Positions 32,524 through 44,566 of a stretch of DNA of 64,000 nucleotides are shown here, piece by piece. Positions within the stretch are counted from its first letter, which is position 1; each line of letters starts with the position of its first letter. Under the pieces are notes generated by a model. That model saw only the letters and a list, made by a program, of their open reading frames with translations, ran no database searches and was not told where the DNA came from. Source of the stretch: Panax quinquefolius (lineage: Eukaryota; Streptophyta; Magnoliopsida; Apiales; Araliaceae); contig CM035166.1 of NCBI GenBank assembly GCA_020205615.1, positions 89,519,043 to 89,583,042 of the forward strand. Reading direction: 5' to 3'. The position numbers were made by a program, and so were the translations under genes.

Positions 32524-32536
32524 TTGGTATCAAAGC
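32524..32536 (+). other. Primer-binding site of R5
   Basis: TTGGTATCAAAGC, two bases after the LTR end. It matches the initiator-Met complement except A for G at one position, a difference also present in R3 and R8. Confidence 0.78.
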
Positions 32537-32680
32537 TTAGGGATATGATCCCTGGCTGAGATGTGAGACGAGAACTAAGAGGGGAGAGACGGGGAATTCC
32601 TTCGCTAGTATGACCTACCTAAGTTTAATTGGTATTTAATTTGTCGGTCAAAGTATAGGGATAATATGTGACATGTTTAT

Positions 32681-32700
32681 TAACCCTTGTTTTGTGGCAG
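32681..32700 (+). other. Predicted splice acceptor before R5 gag
   Basis: TTAACCCTTGTTTTGTGGCAG ends here, 9 nt before the gag ATG at 32710. Joined to the LTR donor it would remove about 1.8 kb including the primer site. Confidence 0.5.
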
Positions 32701-32709
32701 TATTTGAAA

Positions 32710-32897
32710 ATGACATCTGAGAATGTTGAGAATAACAATGGAGCACAGGAGACCGTTGAGTCTCCACAGATCAATAATCAGGATAATGTGCATCAAGAAG
32801 GTGACAATCCTCATGCAAACAATAACACTGACCAAATGATGAACGATGGAATGTTCAGAGGCTTTATGTAATTCATGCAACATTAAACGAGGGCGGC
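32710..32897 (+). pseudogene. R5 gag, N-terminal fragment
   Basis: MTSENVENNNGAQETVESPQ begins the same way as gag in R7 and R8. A stop (TAA/TAG-type) follows GFM where the others read on into the MQF/MQH segment. The fragment ends at the R6 insertion site. Gag would form the virus-like particle. Confidence 0.8.
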
Positions 32898-34235
32898 CAA
32901 AAACTTGTTGCCTAATTTTTTAATAGCACTTTAACACGCAAGTATACGCGTTCAATTGTAATATTCAGCAAGTAAGGATATCGTTCCCATGAGGAACTAG
33001 ACTAATATTTATCAATTACTAATTCCACTGCATTTAATCCTATTTTAAACTACGAAATATTGTTTGTGATTTGAAAATTAAACTTTACTAAACTAATAAT
33101 TAAAATTAGAATTTCACAAGAATAACTGCAGATTTAACAGGTTAAGATTACAACTTCCCTTGGTATTTCATTTAAATCAATTTACTTCCCATTCAAATCA
33201 ATTAATTAATATGAATCATTATCCAAGAATGCTTTATAAAATTCACGCACTTTTTCCAAAACACGTGAACAAATCCTCCTAACTCCGATCCTTAAGACAC
33301 AAAATTACAAGGAACACCCTAGTCAATTAATTAACTATATTCCTATGTGAATCAAGTTAATAAGGGTTTTACGCACAAATTCTTTTAATGGATACAATAG
33401 ACACATAGGTATATTCCAATCCTACATGCTAATCATATAAACCCTATTCAGATTATATGAACAGATGTAATCATATCCAGATCTCAATCTATACTCCATC
33501 TTCAAATTTTATATAGATTATCACAATAATTGTTGGCCAAACGATTAATCAATAAGCAAAAGATATAATAAATAATTTAATAAAAACCAACATTCATTCA
33601 ATGGGAAGGTTCAATTTAAACAACATACGAAGTTCCATTGCAATCATAATTAAAATTTAGTTCATGATAATAATAATAATAATAAAGAAAAACATCATCC
33701 AGATTAATAATCCAATATCCCAGATAATTACAAAAGATAAAACTAGAGAAGAGAAGAAGAAACTCTGAATTTGCTCAAAAACTCTCTCTTTGATCTTCAG
33801 CCCTTGCAATTCTCCTTCGTGTTTTCCTTCGTTGTCCTCTCTGAAAATCTCTTCAAAAATTCAGTGATACCTGTTTTCTAAAGTCTCCTCTTATTTGTAT
33901 TAGTCTCCCACCTCATTCAGATTCCTTTTTGGCTTCAAAAACCTACTTGGCAGTAGAAAATCCTCCTTTTTCTTGCATATAAGCGGCGTAAGCGCTCAAC
34001 ACAACCATTTCAAGCGCTGGGTGCTTGACCGTGACCACGCAATTACAAAAATGCCACTCATCTCTAATTTTAATGATTTTTGACCTTTTTCTTCTCCGAA
34101 ATGACTAATTTGTCCCTCCAGCTCCAACCTACAAGAAATAAACACAAAACACATAAAAAGATACTAAAAACAATTAAAGATAGCAATAATTAAGTTTAAT
34201 AAAATAAAATTCATAGGTATAAAACCTACTCATCA
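32898..34235 (-). mobile_element. R6: probable solo LTR of a Tat/Athila-type gypsy element
   Basis: A 1.34-kb block interrupts R5 gag and is flanked by GCGGC on both sides (32893-32897 and 34236-34240). Read on the minus strand it starts TGATGAGTAGG and ends GGCAACAAGTTTTTG. ACAAGTTTTT directly before a TGGCGCCGTTGCC primer site is, from memory, the usual LTR end of Tat/Athila-type gypsy elements; here the target follows instead, so the rest of that element is absent. An (AAT)n run lies near 33670. No coding frame is seen. A DNA transposon with short target duplication is the alternative. Confidence 0.55.
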
Positions 34236-35240
34236 GCGGCTCCTGTCCAAAATACAGGTGAAAACACTGGCAGCTCTCGGACGGTCACCGCTAAACAGTT
34301 CAAGGAGCTGGGACCACGAGAGTTTATTGGAGAGCCAAAACCACTTAAGGCGGAGACGTGGATAAAGCAGATCACCGAGATATTTGATGTCTTGGGATGC
34401 TCCGAGGAGCAAAAGGTTCCTTGCACCACCTTTATGTTGCGAGGAGAGAGCAGATTACTAGTGGGAATTGGTAAAGCGTACTCAACCTGCCACACTGAAG
34501 ATGTCTTGGGAGAAGTTCCAAGAACTATTCAACGACAAGTACTTTCCCAAAATTATTCGTCACATGAAAGAGGTAGAGTTCATCAAGTTTGAGCAGAACA
34601 ATATGTCTGTGTCACAGTACGAGCTAAGTTTGTCGAGTTGTCCCGGTTTGCATCTCACTTGGTTGACAATGAAGAGAGAATGACACGGATGTTTCTAAGA
34701 GGTTTGAAACCCAAGATACGTCAATATCTAATTTCTCATAAACTGTGTTTGTATTCAGATGTTGTAAATAGAGCTCAATTATTGGAGCGCGATAACGAGT
34801 CAACTCAACCAAGAGAAAGCAGCCAACAAAATGATAATACCAATGGTAGTAGTCATCAAAGCGGTGACAACAAACGTGGAGGGAATCAACATGCCAGAAT
34901 TGGTAACCACTTCGGTGGTTATCATGGACAAGATAATAAGAATGGACATTTCAAGAAGAGGAGATTCAACAATGATGGAAAGACGTCAGAATCAGCACCC
35001 GTGGTTAAGGAAGGAGAACGACCACTTATCATATGCTTCAAATACGGAGGGGATGGACATATCAGTACAAACTGTGCGCAACAGTCCAAAACGTGTTACA
35101 ATTGTGGAAGAGAATTCAAGTCCAGTTCGAACGGTGACACGAAATGCAGTTGCAGAGAAGTCAAAACCAGTAGTTCAAGGGAGAGCGTTTGTTGTGACCT
35201 CCCAGAAAGCAAGGAATCCGAACGAGGTCATCACGGGTAA
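34236..35240 (+). pseudogene. R5 gag, main part with nucleocapsid
   Basis: Contains the gag core seen in this family (WEKFQELFNDKYFPK, RHMKEVEFIKFEQNNMSVSQ, RMTRMFLRGLKPKIRQYL), then a basic, Gln/Asn-rich linker and the zinc knuckle region. The knuckle reads CFKYGGDGHISTNC, so its second Cys is replaced by Tyr, and a second knuckle (CYNCGRE) has lost its His. Frameshifts near 34500 and 34620 break the frame. Gag packages element RNA; this copy probably cannot. Confidence 0.82.
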
Positions 35241-35363
35241 GCTAATCATCAACTCTAGCGAAGTATATACCTTATTTGATATCGGTTCTACCCATTCTTT
35301 TATTTCTCCTACTTGCGCTCAACGTTTAAATTTGACTACGGAGAAATTAGACTTTGACTTATC
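35205..35363 (+). pseudogene. R5 protease, N-terminal part, cut by R7
   Basis: NPNEVITGKLIINSSEVYTL is followed by FDIGSTHSFIS: the active-site triad Asp-Thr-Gly is Asp-Ile-Gly here. The sequence stops at DFDLS, where R7 begins; it resumes at 43191 with VETPLGETF. The base change and the insertion both disable it. Confidence 0.85.
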
Positions 35364-37795
35364 TGTGATGCCCCCAAGATTAGGTATACATCACCCATCT
35401 TGAGTCGCCAGATACATGGTACAGAATTCAAATACAACTTAATAATACAACTGTCGTGTACAATACGATAAAACATAAACTGTGAGTTTGAATACAAATA
35501 TTGTCTACTAGAGAGTATACAAACTCAAAAGGAGTCCTCATTACAATTATTATCACACTATTTCACAGAATAGTGAGGACTACTAATGCACCATCTAGGA
35601 CCATCACTCCGCTTCCCAGACTAAGTCCCGGCTATATTCTTATTTCCTGAAGAGAATAAAAAGAAAGAAAGGTGAGCTCAACTAGCCCAAGATGAAATAT
35701 TATGACTAAGATAATGCAGAATAAATTATCATTAGCCTTAAACAGTGTTAAACTGATACAATATAACAAACATCAAGTTTAACTGCAGCGAAACAAGCAA
35801 TCCATTAGAAGAGTCAAGTAGAGAATAAAATCTACTATCTTTTATGATTTAAAAGGTTTTTCATCACTTTTCATCGCTGGGACTCAACTTAATAAATAAT
35901 CCACATCATCGAATCACCCCTGCACTACGGCCAAGGATATTCTTTAGTATCACGACCATGAATTATCCATGCACTACGGCTTAAGATAATCATGTTTTCA
36001 TCAACGGTCCTGATCATGCCATAAAACAATTCATCTTTGCACTACGACCAAAGAGAATCCATAGCCATAATCATACCAAAAACTGTCCATCAATGCATTA
36101 CGACCAATGAGGACTTTTTTTTTCCACATCATTTGTAACATTACGGTTATGATTATACCGAATAATTCTTGGTCATAATCATACCAAGTCCATCTATGCA
36201 CTACAGGCCACAGATGACTTTCAACATAATATAAACATGAGGATGATGACAATGATATAAGAATTCAATAAAACAAGTTCAAGAATTAATTTATCCAGGA
36301 ACTGATAACGTTCAAATTGTCAACATGATACTGCAAAACTTTAACCAACTGAGTATAATAAAGAATGGAATAACAAAAGAAATCACCATGCATGCTGTAT
36401 TTCAGATGTAGGCGAGTTATTCCAACAAAATAATAATAACGAAACCAGTCAAAGTAAATTGCACGATAGGATATTCCAATGAATAATAAATAACGGAACC
36501 AGTCCTGTAAAAAGCGCGTAGATAGGATATTCCAACGTAATAATAAAGAATGGAATATTAGAAGAATTTCACCATGTATGCGATGATTTTGCATGACAAA
36601 TTATTCCAACATAATAATAAAGAATGGAATAATAGAAGAATTTCACCAAGTATAGGGTAGCACGTATCTGAGTTATTCAACGTAATAATAAAGAATGGAA
36701 TAACAGAAGTTCTCTTCATAAATAAGAAAGAAAGAGTACCCCTTATGAGTACAACAAATAATATTCCCTACCTTAGGAAGAAGAGTACTGGATATAGAAG
36801 TAGTGAAGTAGTAGAATACTTTTCTTCTTTTTATCTATAGTTTATCTCTCTAGAGTTTCAGTGAATTCGTAAGAAATAATGAAGGAATGAGCTTCTATTT
36901 ATTGAAAAATGGACTGCATAGTAACTAACTCATGAACGGTCCAGATTGATTCACTTTAATCTGACGGTCCATATTTAAAGCAAAATCTTTTAAATAAAAT
37001 ATAATATATTCTATTTATAATCTAATAAAACGAATAACTTTATAAAAGATTTTACTATGCAAACACTATGCAGGCACTATGCAAATACTATGCATAATAA
37101 AATACAATATATTCTAATTATTGTCTAATAAAACCGATAACTTTATAAAATTATTATGTTTTATATAAAAAGATTTTACTATGCAAAACACTATGCAGGC
37201 ACTATGCAACACTATGTATAATAATATATAATATATTCTATTTATAGAATAACTTTATAAAAGTATTCTATTTTATATAAAAAGATTTTACTATGCAAAA
37301 CACTATGTAGACATTATGCAACACTATGCATAATAGAATATAATATATTCTATTTATAGAATAACTTTATAAAAGTATTCTGTTTTATTATATTAATAAT
37401 ACCAATAAAATAAAACTGAGTGACTTATCACGTAAGCATCAATAATCAATACCGTGTGCTACTATGCAACCACACATATTACTGTACTTTTAACACCGGG
37501 TGTTTCAACAGTTAACGGTAAAACTTCCGCCGTTATTTTCATAAAGTATTTTTATCATTTTCTCAATCCGACAATAATTCTGTTACGGGGTCCACCAATA
37601 ATTGTACTGTCGTACGGATATTCTTCGATAAAAAGAATATTCCCCGACCAATCATATATTATACAACAACTTGCATACTTTTCAAAATTTATAAATATTA
37701 CCCACAACTATAACATTATATCAAATCTACACCATAATATTCAAAAAATTATTTTGAGAAATTAAATATTTATTCATAAAATCTAGGGTCTCACA
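35364..37795 (-). repeat. R7 3' LTR
   Basis: On the minus strand it runs from TGTGAGACCCTAG to a GCATCACA terminus. The U3 holds about four long repeats with CTATGCAAAACACTATGC and TATTCTATTTATA motifs at about 36990-37400. The stem-loop array is at about 36355-36715 and the donor match at 36772/36771. The TATA box has decayed to CAATAAATAG. Confidence 0.85.
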
Positions 37796-38130
37796 ATTTC
37801 CCCTCCTTATGGAATTTCGCCCTCGAAATTTACGTACGTACTTGGTATGCTGAATAGGTGAGGATACCTCGACTTCATTTCAAATTCTAACTCTTGAGGT
37901 ATAACATTTGAGTGTTGAATACGATTCTTCTTATCCAAGATTTTAACACATATCTCCTCAAATGTTAAATCATCTGCTATCTCGTCCGGTTCTAAATTAA
38001 TAGTGTGGTTCGGGTCGTCCACATATTTACGTAACATCGATACGTTAAAAACTTTATGAACACGAGATATACTTGGCGGTAAAACGAGTCTATAAGCCAT
38101 AGTTCCTACTCGATCGAGACTTTTAAATGG
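37796..38130 (-). pseudogene. R7 integrase C-terminus, chromodomain and polypurine tract
   Basis: Reads [20 protein letters not shown], then [20 protein letters not shown] and ends near FEGEIP before the polypurine tract (AAGGAGGGGAAAT). Compared with R8, the segment between VIPQ and ELE that contains KVLWRNH is missing, so the chromodomain has lost its core, as in R3 (VIPQELESG). Confidence 0.75.
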
Positions 38131-38640
38131 GCCAATTAAATCGAGGGTTGAGATTTCCTATCTTCGTCGATTCTTGCTTCTAGAATAACGCCCTCTTGAA
38201 CCTTCTTCTTCACATTTATCAGCTCCGGGTGTGTAGCTTGAGCGGCTTTAAATTTATCGATTAAAGTCGATTCTACTCGTATATTCGTTGTCTTCACTTG
38301 GGTTCCTAGAGTCTTTAACTCTATCTTCATCATTTGTAAGTCGTACGAAATGGGCCTTTGTGTTAACAACATCGCACTCGTAAACGCATACGATCTTCTA
38401 CTCAATACGTCAGCTACCACGTTCGTTTTCCCACGATGGTTTTGAATGGTACGATCGTAATCTTCAAAAGCTCGAGCCAACGTCTTTGGCGCATGTTACG
38501 TTCATTTTAGTTGAAGAAATATTTGAGGGTTGAAGAAATGGGTTTTGTACTGGGGTCAATACAAAATTTGATTTCACGCTCTAGGGGTAGGCTAAGAAGT
38601 CTTCAAGAATACGTCAAGAAATTTATTAACAATAGAAATA
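38131..38640 (-). pseudogene. R7 fused pol remnant with shared deletion junctions
   Basis: Begins in the protease-RT linker (LNDISIVNKF). KPIS then runs almost directly into LKYFFN, deleting RT and the RNase H active site. The RNase H end (KTNVVADVLSRRSYAFTSAM) and the pre-integrase spacer (KKVQEGVILEARIDED) follow, then an out-of-frame join to RKSQPSI and a stop. These joins match R3 residue for residue, allowing for point changes. Confidence 0.78.
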
Positions 38641-38800
38641 TCATTCAAAACTGTGACTCTCATCCAAGACTTGGATAGCACGTCACATTGATACCTATCA
38701 ACTTGTCATCGTCATTCACGACGTCGCCTATAGAAAGTCTGGCTTCGGTGCATTCCACACAAGAAAGTCAACAACGAAAGGACTGGGGCTCTTTACTTAT
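38641..38800 (-). other. Segment of unknown origin inside the R7 protease-RT linker
   Basis: About 140 bases replace about 80 bases of linker present in R5 and R8. Its end (GTGCTATCCAAGTCTTGG) is also in R3 at about 16187-16204. I see no match to other parts of the family. It could be a fragment of captured host sequence or of another element. Confidence 0.5.
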
Positions 38801-39230
38801 GGCTTGATATGATAATGATTGACTTTAGTGGTTTGGTTGCTTGAATTCGCATAACATGTTGGTTAAGAATATGAAAGCTAACAACCTTACGAAAAGCATG
38901 ATGAGTAGTTAACCAATCTATTCCTAAAATCACATCAAAGGAAAGTATTTTCAAAGAGATACAATCGACAGGTAACGTGAAAGTGTTGATTTGAACAAGA
39001 TTTATAAATAGTGGAGGTAACGAAGGTTTCTCCCAACAGATATATCAAAGTCTAACTTCTCCGGAGTTAACTTCAAACATTGAACACAACTAGGTGAAAT
39101 AAAAGAGTAAGTAGAACCGGTATTTAACACGGTATAGACTTCGCAAGAGTTTATGACTAACATACCCGTGATAATTTTATTCAGGTTCCTCGTCACGAAA
39201 AAAAAATGCTCTCTCTTAAACTACCGACTT
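38801..39230 (-). pseudogene. R7 protease remnant
   Basis: VINSCEVYTVL is followed by NTGSTYSFIS: the catalytic Asp is Asn, a G-to-A type change. Downstream pieces match the FDVILGIDWLTTHHA region but with a small deletion and frameshifts. Confidence 0.78.
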
Positions 39231-40371
39231 TGGCTTATCTGGGACATCCCTTGGCATCACTATCCCAGCTGGAATTGACTTCACCATACAAAAAAATCAA
39301 GCTAGGTGACCTTCTCTTCCGCAATTAAAACACATTTTGGATTCTTTACAGATTTGGTTGGACGGATGTGTCCCTCCCCGTCGCATTTGAAACATAATGA
39401 CCGATGGTTGTTCTTTTTCTCTTTGAAACGGTGTTGGTGCACGCGTCTTTCGTCATTGTTGAACCTTCTCTTCTTGAAATGTCCATTCTTCTTGTTTTGG
39501 CCATGATTACCACCGGTGGTTACCATTTCGGCATGTTGATTCCTCCATGCTTATTGTCACCGCTTTGATGACTGTTATCACCGGTACTATCATTTTGCCA
39601 GCTGCTCTCTTTTGGTTTGGTTGACTCATTATCGCGCTCCAATAACTGAGCTCTATTAACAACATCTGAATACAAACACAGTTTATGAGAGATAAGATAT
39701 TGACGTATCTCAGGTTTCAAACCTCTTAAAAACATCCGCGTCATTCTCTCTTCATTATCAACCAAGGGGGACGCAAATCGGGACAATTCAGCAAACTTGG
39801 CTTCGTACTGCGACACGGTCATGTTGTTTTGCTCCAACTTGATAAATTCCACCTCCTTCATGTGACGAATGCTTTCGGGAAAGTACTTGTCATTGAACAG
39901 CTCTTGGAACTTCTCCCAAGATATCTCGAGTGCGTCAGGCTGGGTACGTTTTACAGATTCCCATCAGTGATCTGCCTCTTCACGCAACATAAAGGTGGAA
40001 AAGGGAACCTTTTGCTCCTCGAAGCATCCCAAGACATCAAATATCTTGGTGATCTGCTTTAACCACGTCTCTGCCTTAAGTGGTTCTAGCTTTCCCAAAA
40101 ACTCCGGTGGTCCCAGCTCCTTGAATTGCTTAGCGGTGACCAACCGTGTGTTGCCATTGTTTCCTCCTGCATTATGAACAGGAGCCACCTTCGCCTGATG
40201 TTTCATGAATTCTAAAAAGCTCTTAAACGTACAGTCATTTGTCAATTGATCAGTGTTGTTGTTTACAGGAGGATTATCGACATCCTGTTGCACATTGTCC
40301 TGATTATTGATCTGTGGAGACTCAACAGTCTCCTGTGCTCCATTGCTTATCTCAACATTTTCAGATGCCAT
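39231..40371 (-). pseudogene. R7 gag
   Basis: Starts at ATG 40371 with MASENVEISNGAQETVESPQ, the family gag start. The capsid-like part (GPPEFLGKLEPLKAETWLKQ, FMLREEAD) is followed by one TGA in place of Trp. It then continues RHMKEVEFIKLEQNNMTVSQ and RMTRMFLRGLKPEIRQYLIS. The zinc knuckle begins CFKCDGEGHI but its last Cys is lost. It is the least damaged gag of the family in the window, with one nonsense codon before the nucleocapsid. Because pol is deleted, any mobility must use proteins from other elements. Confidence 0.85.
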
Positions 40372-40532
40372 TTTTAAATACTACCACAAAACAAGGGTTA
40401 ATTAACATATCACATATTATCTCTATACACCAATTAAATACCAAATAAACTTAGGTAGGTCATACTAGCGAAGGAATTCCCCGTCTCTCCCCTCCTAGTT
40501 CTATTCTCACATCTGGCAGGATCATATCCTAA

Positions 40533-40545
40533 GCTCGATACCAAC
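40533..40545 (-). other. Primer-binding site of R7
   Basis: Minus-strand TTGGTATCGAGC next to the 5' LTR end. It differs from R5's site by G for A at one base, probably later decay. Confidence 0.65.
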
Positions 40546-43185
40546 CGTGGCCCCCCAAAATTAGGTATACATCACCCATCTTGAGTCGCCGAGATACATG
40601 GTGCATGAATTCAAATACAACTTAATAATACAACTATCGTGTATAATACGACAAAACATAAACTGTGAGTTTGAATACAAATATTGTCTACTAGAGAGTA
40701 TACAAACTCAAAAGGAGTCCTCATTACAATTATTATCACACTATTTCACAGAATAATGAGGACTACTAATGCACCATCTAGGACCATCACTCCGCTCCTC
40801 GACTCGTCCCAAATTTATATTCTCATTTCAAGAGAATAAAGAATGAAAAGGTGAGCTCTCAACTAGCCCGATGAGAAATATTATAACTAAGATAATGTAG
40901 AATAAATTATCATTTGCCTTAAACAATGTTAAACTGATACAATATAACAAACATCAAGTTTAACTGCAGCGGATCAAACAAACCATTAGAAGAGTTAAAT
41001 AGAGAATACAATCTACTATCTTTTATGATTTAAATGGTTTTTCATCACTTTTCATCGCCGGGACTCAGCTTAATAAATAATCCACATCATCGAATCACCC
41101 CTGCACTACGGCCAAGGATATTCTTTAGTATCACGACCACGAATTATCCATGCACTACGGCTTAAGATAATCATGTTTTCATCAATGGTTTTGATCATGC
41201 TATAAAATAATTCATTTTTGCACTACGACCAAAGAGAATCCATAGCCATAATCATACCAAAAACTGTCCATCAATGCACTACGGCCAATGAGGACTTTTT
41301 TTCCCACATCATTTGTAACATTACGGTCGTGATTACACCGAATAATCCCTGGTCATAATCATACCAAGTCCATCTATTCACTACAGGCCACAAATGACTT
41401 TCAACATAATATAAACATGAGGATGATGACAATGATATAAGAATTCAATAAAAGAAGTTCAAGAATTAATTTATCCAGAACCGATAACGTTAAATTGTCG
41501 ACATGATCTTTGCTTTGTAAAGTAAAATTCAAGAATGCTCGGAAGAATATTTTCATGAAAAGATATCTTTGGATGAAGCGCAAATATCAAGGATATTCCA
41601 CTAATTTCATGGAGTATAAAAGTCAAAACTTTAACCAACCTCGAGTATAATAAAGAATGGAATAACAAAAGAAATCACCATGCATGCGGTGCTTGCATGA
41701 GCGGAGTTATTCCAACGAGAATAATAATAACGGAACCAAAGGTCGGTAAAATTACGCAATGACCGCGGGATATTCCAACAGAATAATAAATAATCGGAAC
41801 TAGGTCCGGCGTAAAAGCATGAATGACGGGATATTCCAACCAGAATAATAAATAACGGAACCGGTCCCACAGTAAACGCAAAACGTATGTGAGGATATTC
41901 AACGAATAATAAAAAGAATGGAATATTAGAAGAATGTCACCATGTATGCGAAGATTTTTGCATAGGCGGGTTATTCCAACATAATAATAAAGAATGGAAT
42001 AACGTAAGAATTTCACCAAGTATAGGGTAGCTTCACAGTATATAGGTTATTCCAATGTAATAATAAAGAATGGAATAACGAAGTTCTCTTCATAAATAAG
42101 AAAGAAAGAGTACCCTTACGAGTACAACAAATAATATTGTCTACCTTAAGAAGAAGAGTCTTTGGATATAGAAGTAGTGAAGTAGCAAAATACTTTTCTT
42201 ATTTCTCTCTATAGTTTATCCCTCAGAGTTTCAATTGAATTAAATAAGAAATAATGAAGGAATGAGCTTCTATTTATAGAAAAATGGGTACATATAACTA
42301 ACTCATGAACGGTCCGTATTGATTCACTTTAATCGACGGTCCATATTTAAAAGCAAAATCTTTTAAATAAAATATAATATATTCTATTTATAATCTAATA
42401 AAATGAATAACTTTATAAAAGATTTTACCATGCAAAACACTATCTTGAGCACTATGCAAACATTATGCATAATAAAATATAATATATTCTAATTATTGTC
42501 TAATAAAATGATAACTTTATAAAAGTATTACATTTTTATATAAAAAGATTTTACTATGTAAAACACTACGCACTATGACCTTTATCTGAACACTATGCAT
42601 AATAAAATATAATATATTCTATTTATAGAATAACTTTATAAAAATATTCTATTTTATATAAGAAGATTTTACTATGCAAAACACTATCGCAAAACTATAC
42701 AACACTATGCATAATAGAATATAATATATTCTATTTATAGAATAACTTTATAAAAAGTATTTTGTTTTATTATATTAATAATACCAATAAAACAAAACTG
42801 AGTGACTTATCACGTAAGCATCAATAATTAATACCATGTGCTACTATGCAACCACGCCAGCGTATTCTTTGTACTTTTAACACCGTATGTTTCAACAGAT
42901 TAACAGTAAAACTTCCCACGTTATTTTCATAAAGTATTTTTGTCGTTTTTCTCAATCCGCCAATAATTCCGTTCTGGGTCCACCAATGATTGTCTGTAGT
43001 CTTACGGATATTCCCCGACAAAAAGAATATTCCCCGACCAATCGAATATTATACAACAACTTGCATACTTTTCAAAATTTATAAATATTACCTACAACTA
43101 TTAAATTATATCAAATCCACACCATAATATTCAAAAAATTATTTCGAGAAATTAAATATTTATTCATAAAATCTAGGGTCTCACA
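40546..43185 (-). repeat. R7 5' LTR
   Basis: Matches the R7 3' LTR along its length with scattered substitutions and small indels. TATA box TATAAATAG at 42270-42278, donor match AAG/GTAG at 42145/42144, stem-loop array about 41640-42085, U3 repeats about 42350-42790. The terminus next to the primer site has decayed from TGTGAC to CGTGGC. Confidence 0.85.
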
Positions 43186-43190
43186 TTATT

Positions 43191-43774
43191 TGTTGAAACT
43201 CCGTTGGGAGAAACCTTCATTACATCCACTATTTATAAGTCTTGTTTGGTTCAAATCGGTACCCTCACATTACCTGTTGATCTTATTTCCTTAAAAATAC
43301 TTGCATTTGACGTGATTCTAGGGATTGATTGGTTAACTACTCATCATGCTAAAATTGATTATTTTCGTAAGGTTTTTAGCTTTCATATTCCTAATCAACC
43401 TATTATGCGAATTCAAGCAACCAAACCATTAAAATCAATCACAGTCATCTCAAGCCATAAAGCTATTCATTTATTGAAAAATGGATTTCAAGCTTTCTTA
43501 GCTCATGTCACAGATTTAAACAAAAATACGTCAGATTTGAATGATATTTCTATTGTTAATAAATTCCCTGACGTATTTCCCTAAGAACTTCCTGGCCTAC
43601 CCTTGGAGTGTGAAATCGAGTTTGGTATCGACCTTGAACCCAGTACAAAACCCATTTCCAAAGCCCCATATCGAATGGCTCCTATTTAACTTCAGGAGTT
43701 AAGAACCCAACTACAGGAATTGTTAGACATCGGTTTTATTCGTCCTAGTACATCTCCTTGGGGTGCTCCTGTTC
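43191..43774 (+). pseudogene. R5 protease C-terminal part and RT N-terminus
   Basis: Continues the protease interrupted at 35363: VETPLGETFITS, then FDVILGIDWLTTHHAKIDYF, typical of retropepsin-like domains in gypsy elements. It leads to the RT start ([22 protein letters not shown]). TAA codons at 43582 and 43687 break it. The sequence stops at GAPV where the R8 LTR begins; the left flanking 5 bases are TGTTC. Confidence 0.85.
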
Positions 43775-44368
43775 TGTAAAACCCCAACTTTTTTGAATAA
43801 AGATGAATTTTCTATAAATATTATTTTTGAATATTATGGAGTGAAATTGATATAATGTTATAGTTGTGGGTAATATTTATAAATTTTGCATAGTATGCAA
43901 GTTTGTTATATTATATTCGATTGGTGGGGAATATTCGTTTTAGCGAGGGAATATTAAGTATATGACTGGCACAATCATTAGTGGACCCCATAACGGAATT
44001 ATTGTTTGATTGAGAAAACGACAAAAATATTTTATTAAAAATAACGGCGGAAGTTTTACCATTAATCTTGTTGAACTACTTTCGGTAGTAAAAAAATACG
44101 ATGTCTGGCGTGTGGTTGCATAAGTAGCACACTGAGGTATTGATTATTAATGCTTAGCAAGAAGTCACTCAATTTTGCTTATTTTATTGAATTTCATTTA
44201 CCTATTTTTTCAAAATAATCAATGAAAATTATTTTATATAATTAGGTGGGGCCCACCTTGTGGGGCCCATGTTTGAAATTGAAGAGGAAGTTGTCGATGT
44301 TTTCCACGGAGTTGTTTTATTTGATAGGTAATGTAATGTTAATATATATTTATATATATATGATGATT

Positions 44369-44442
<74 letters not shown>

Positions 44443-44515
44443 CTTGATTTTGGAAACGTGGGGAGTATAATTATTATGACTTTATTAACAAAGTGGGAGG
44501 AAGTTCAATTATTAT

Positions 44516-44566
<51 letters not shown>

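Larger units (their letters stand above)
35364..43185 (-). mobile_element. R7: complete but internally deleted gypsy element, minus strand, inside R5 protease
   Basis: Flanked by TTATC (35359-35363) and TTATT (43186-43190), a 5-bp target duplication with one change. Removing the element rejoins R5's protease reading exactly. It has two LTRs of about 2.4 and 2.6 kb and about 2.75 kb of interior with gag, a protease remnant and small pol pieces. RT and the integrase core are missing through junctions also present in R3, so R7 is non-autonomous by descent. Confidence 0.88.

Noticed and set aside
32898..34235. Helitron interpretation of the block in R5 gag
   Set aside because: There is no TC start with CTRR end and 3' hairpin, and a 5-bp duplication is present, which Helitrons do not make.
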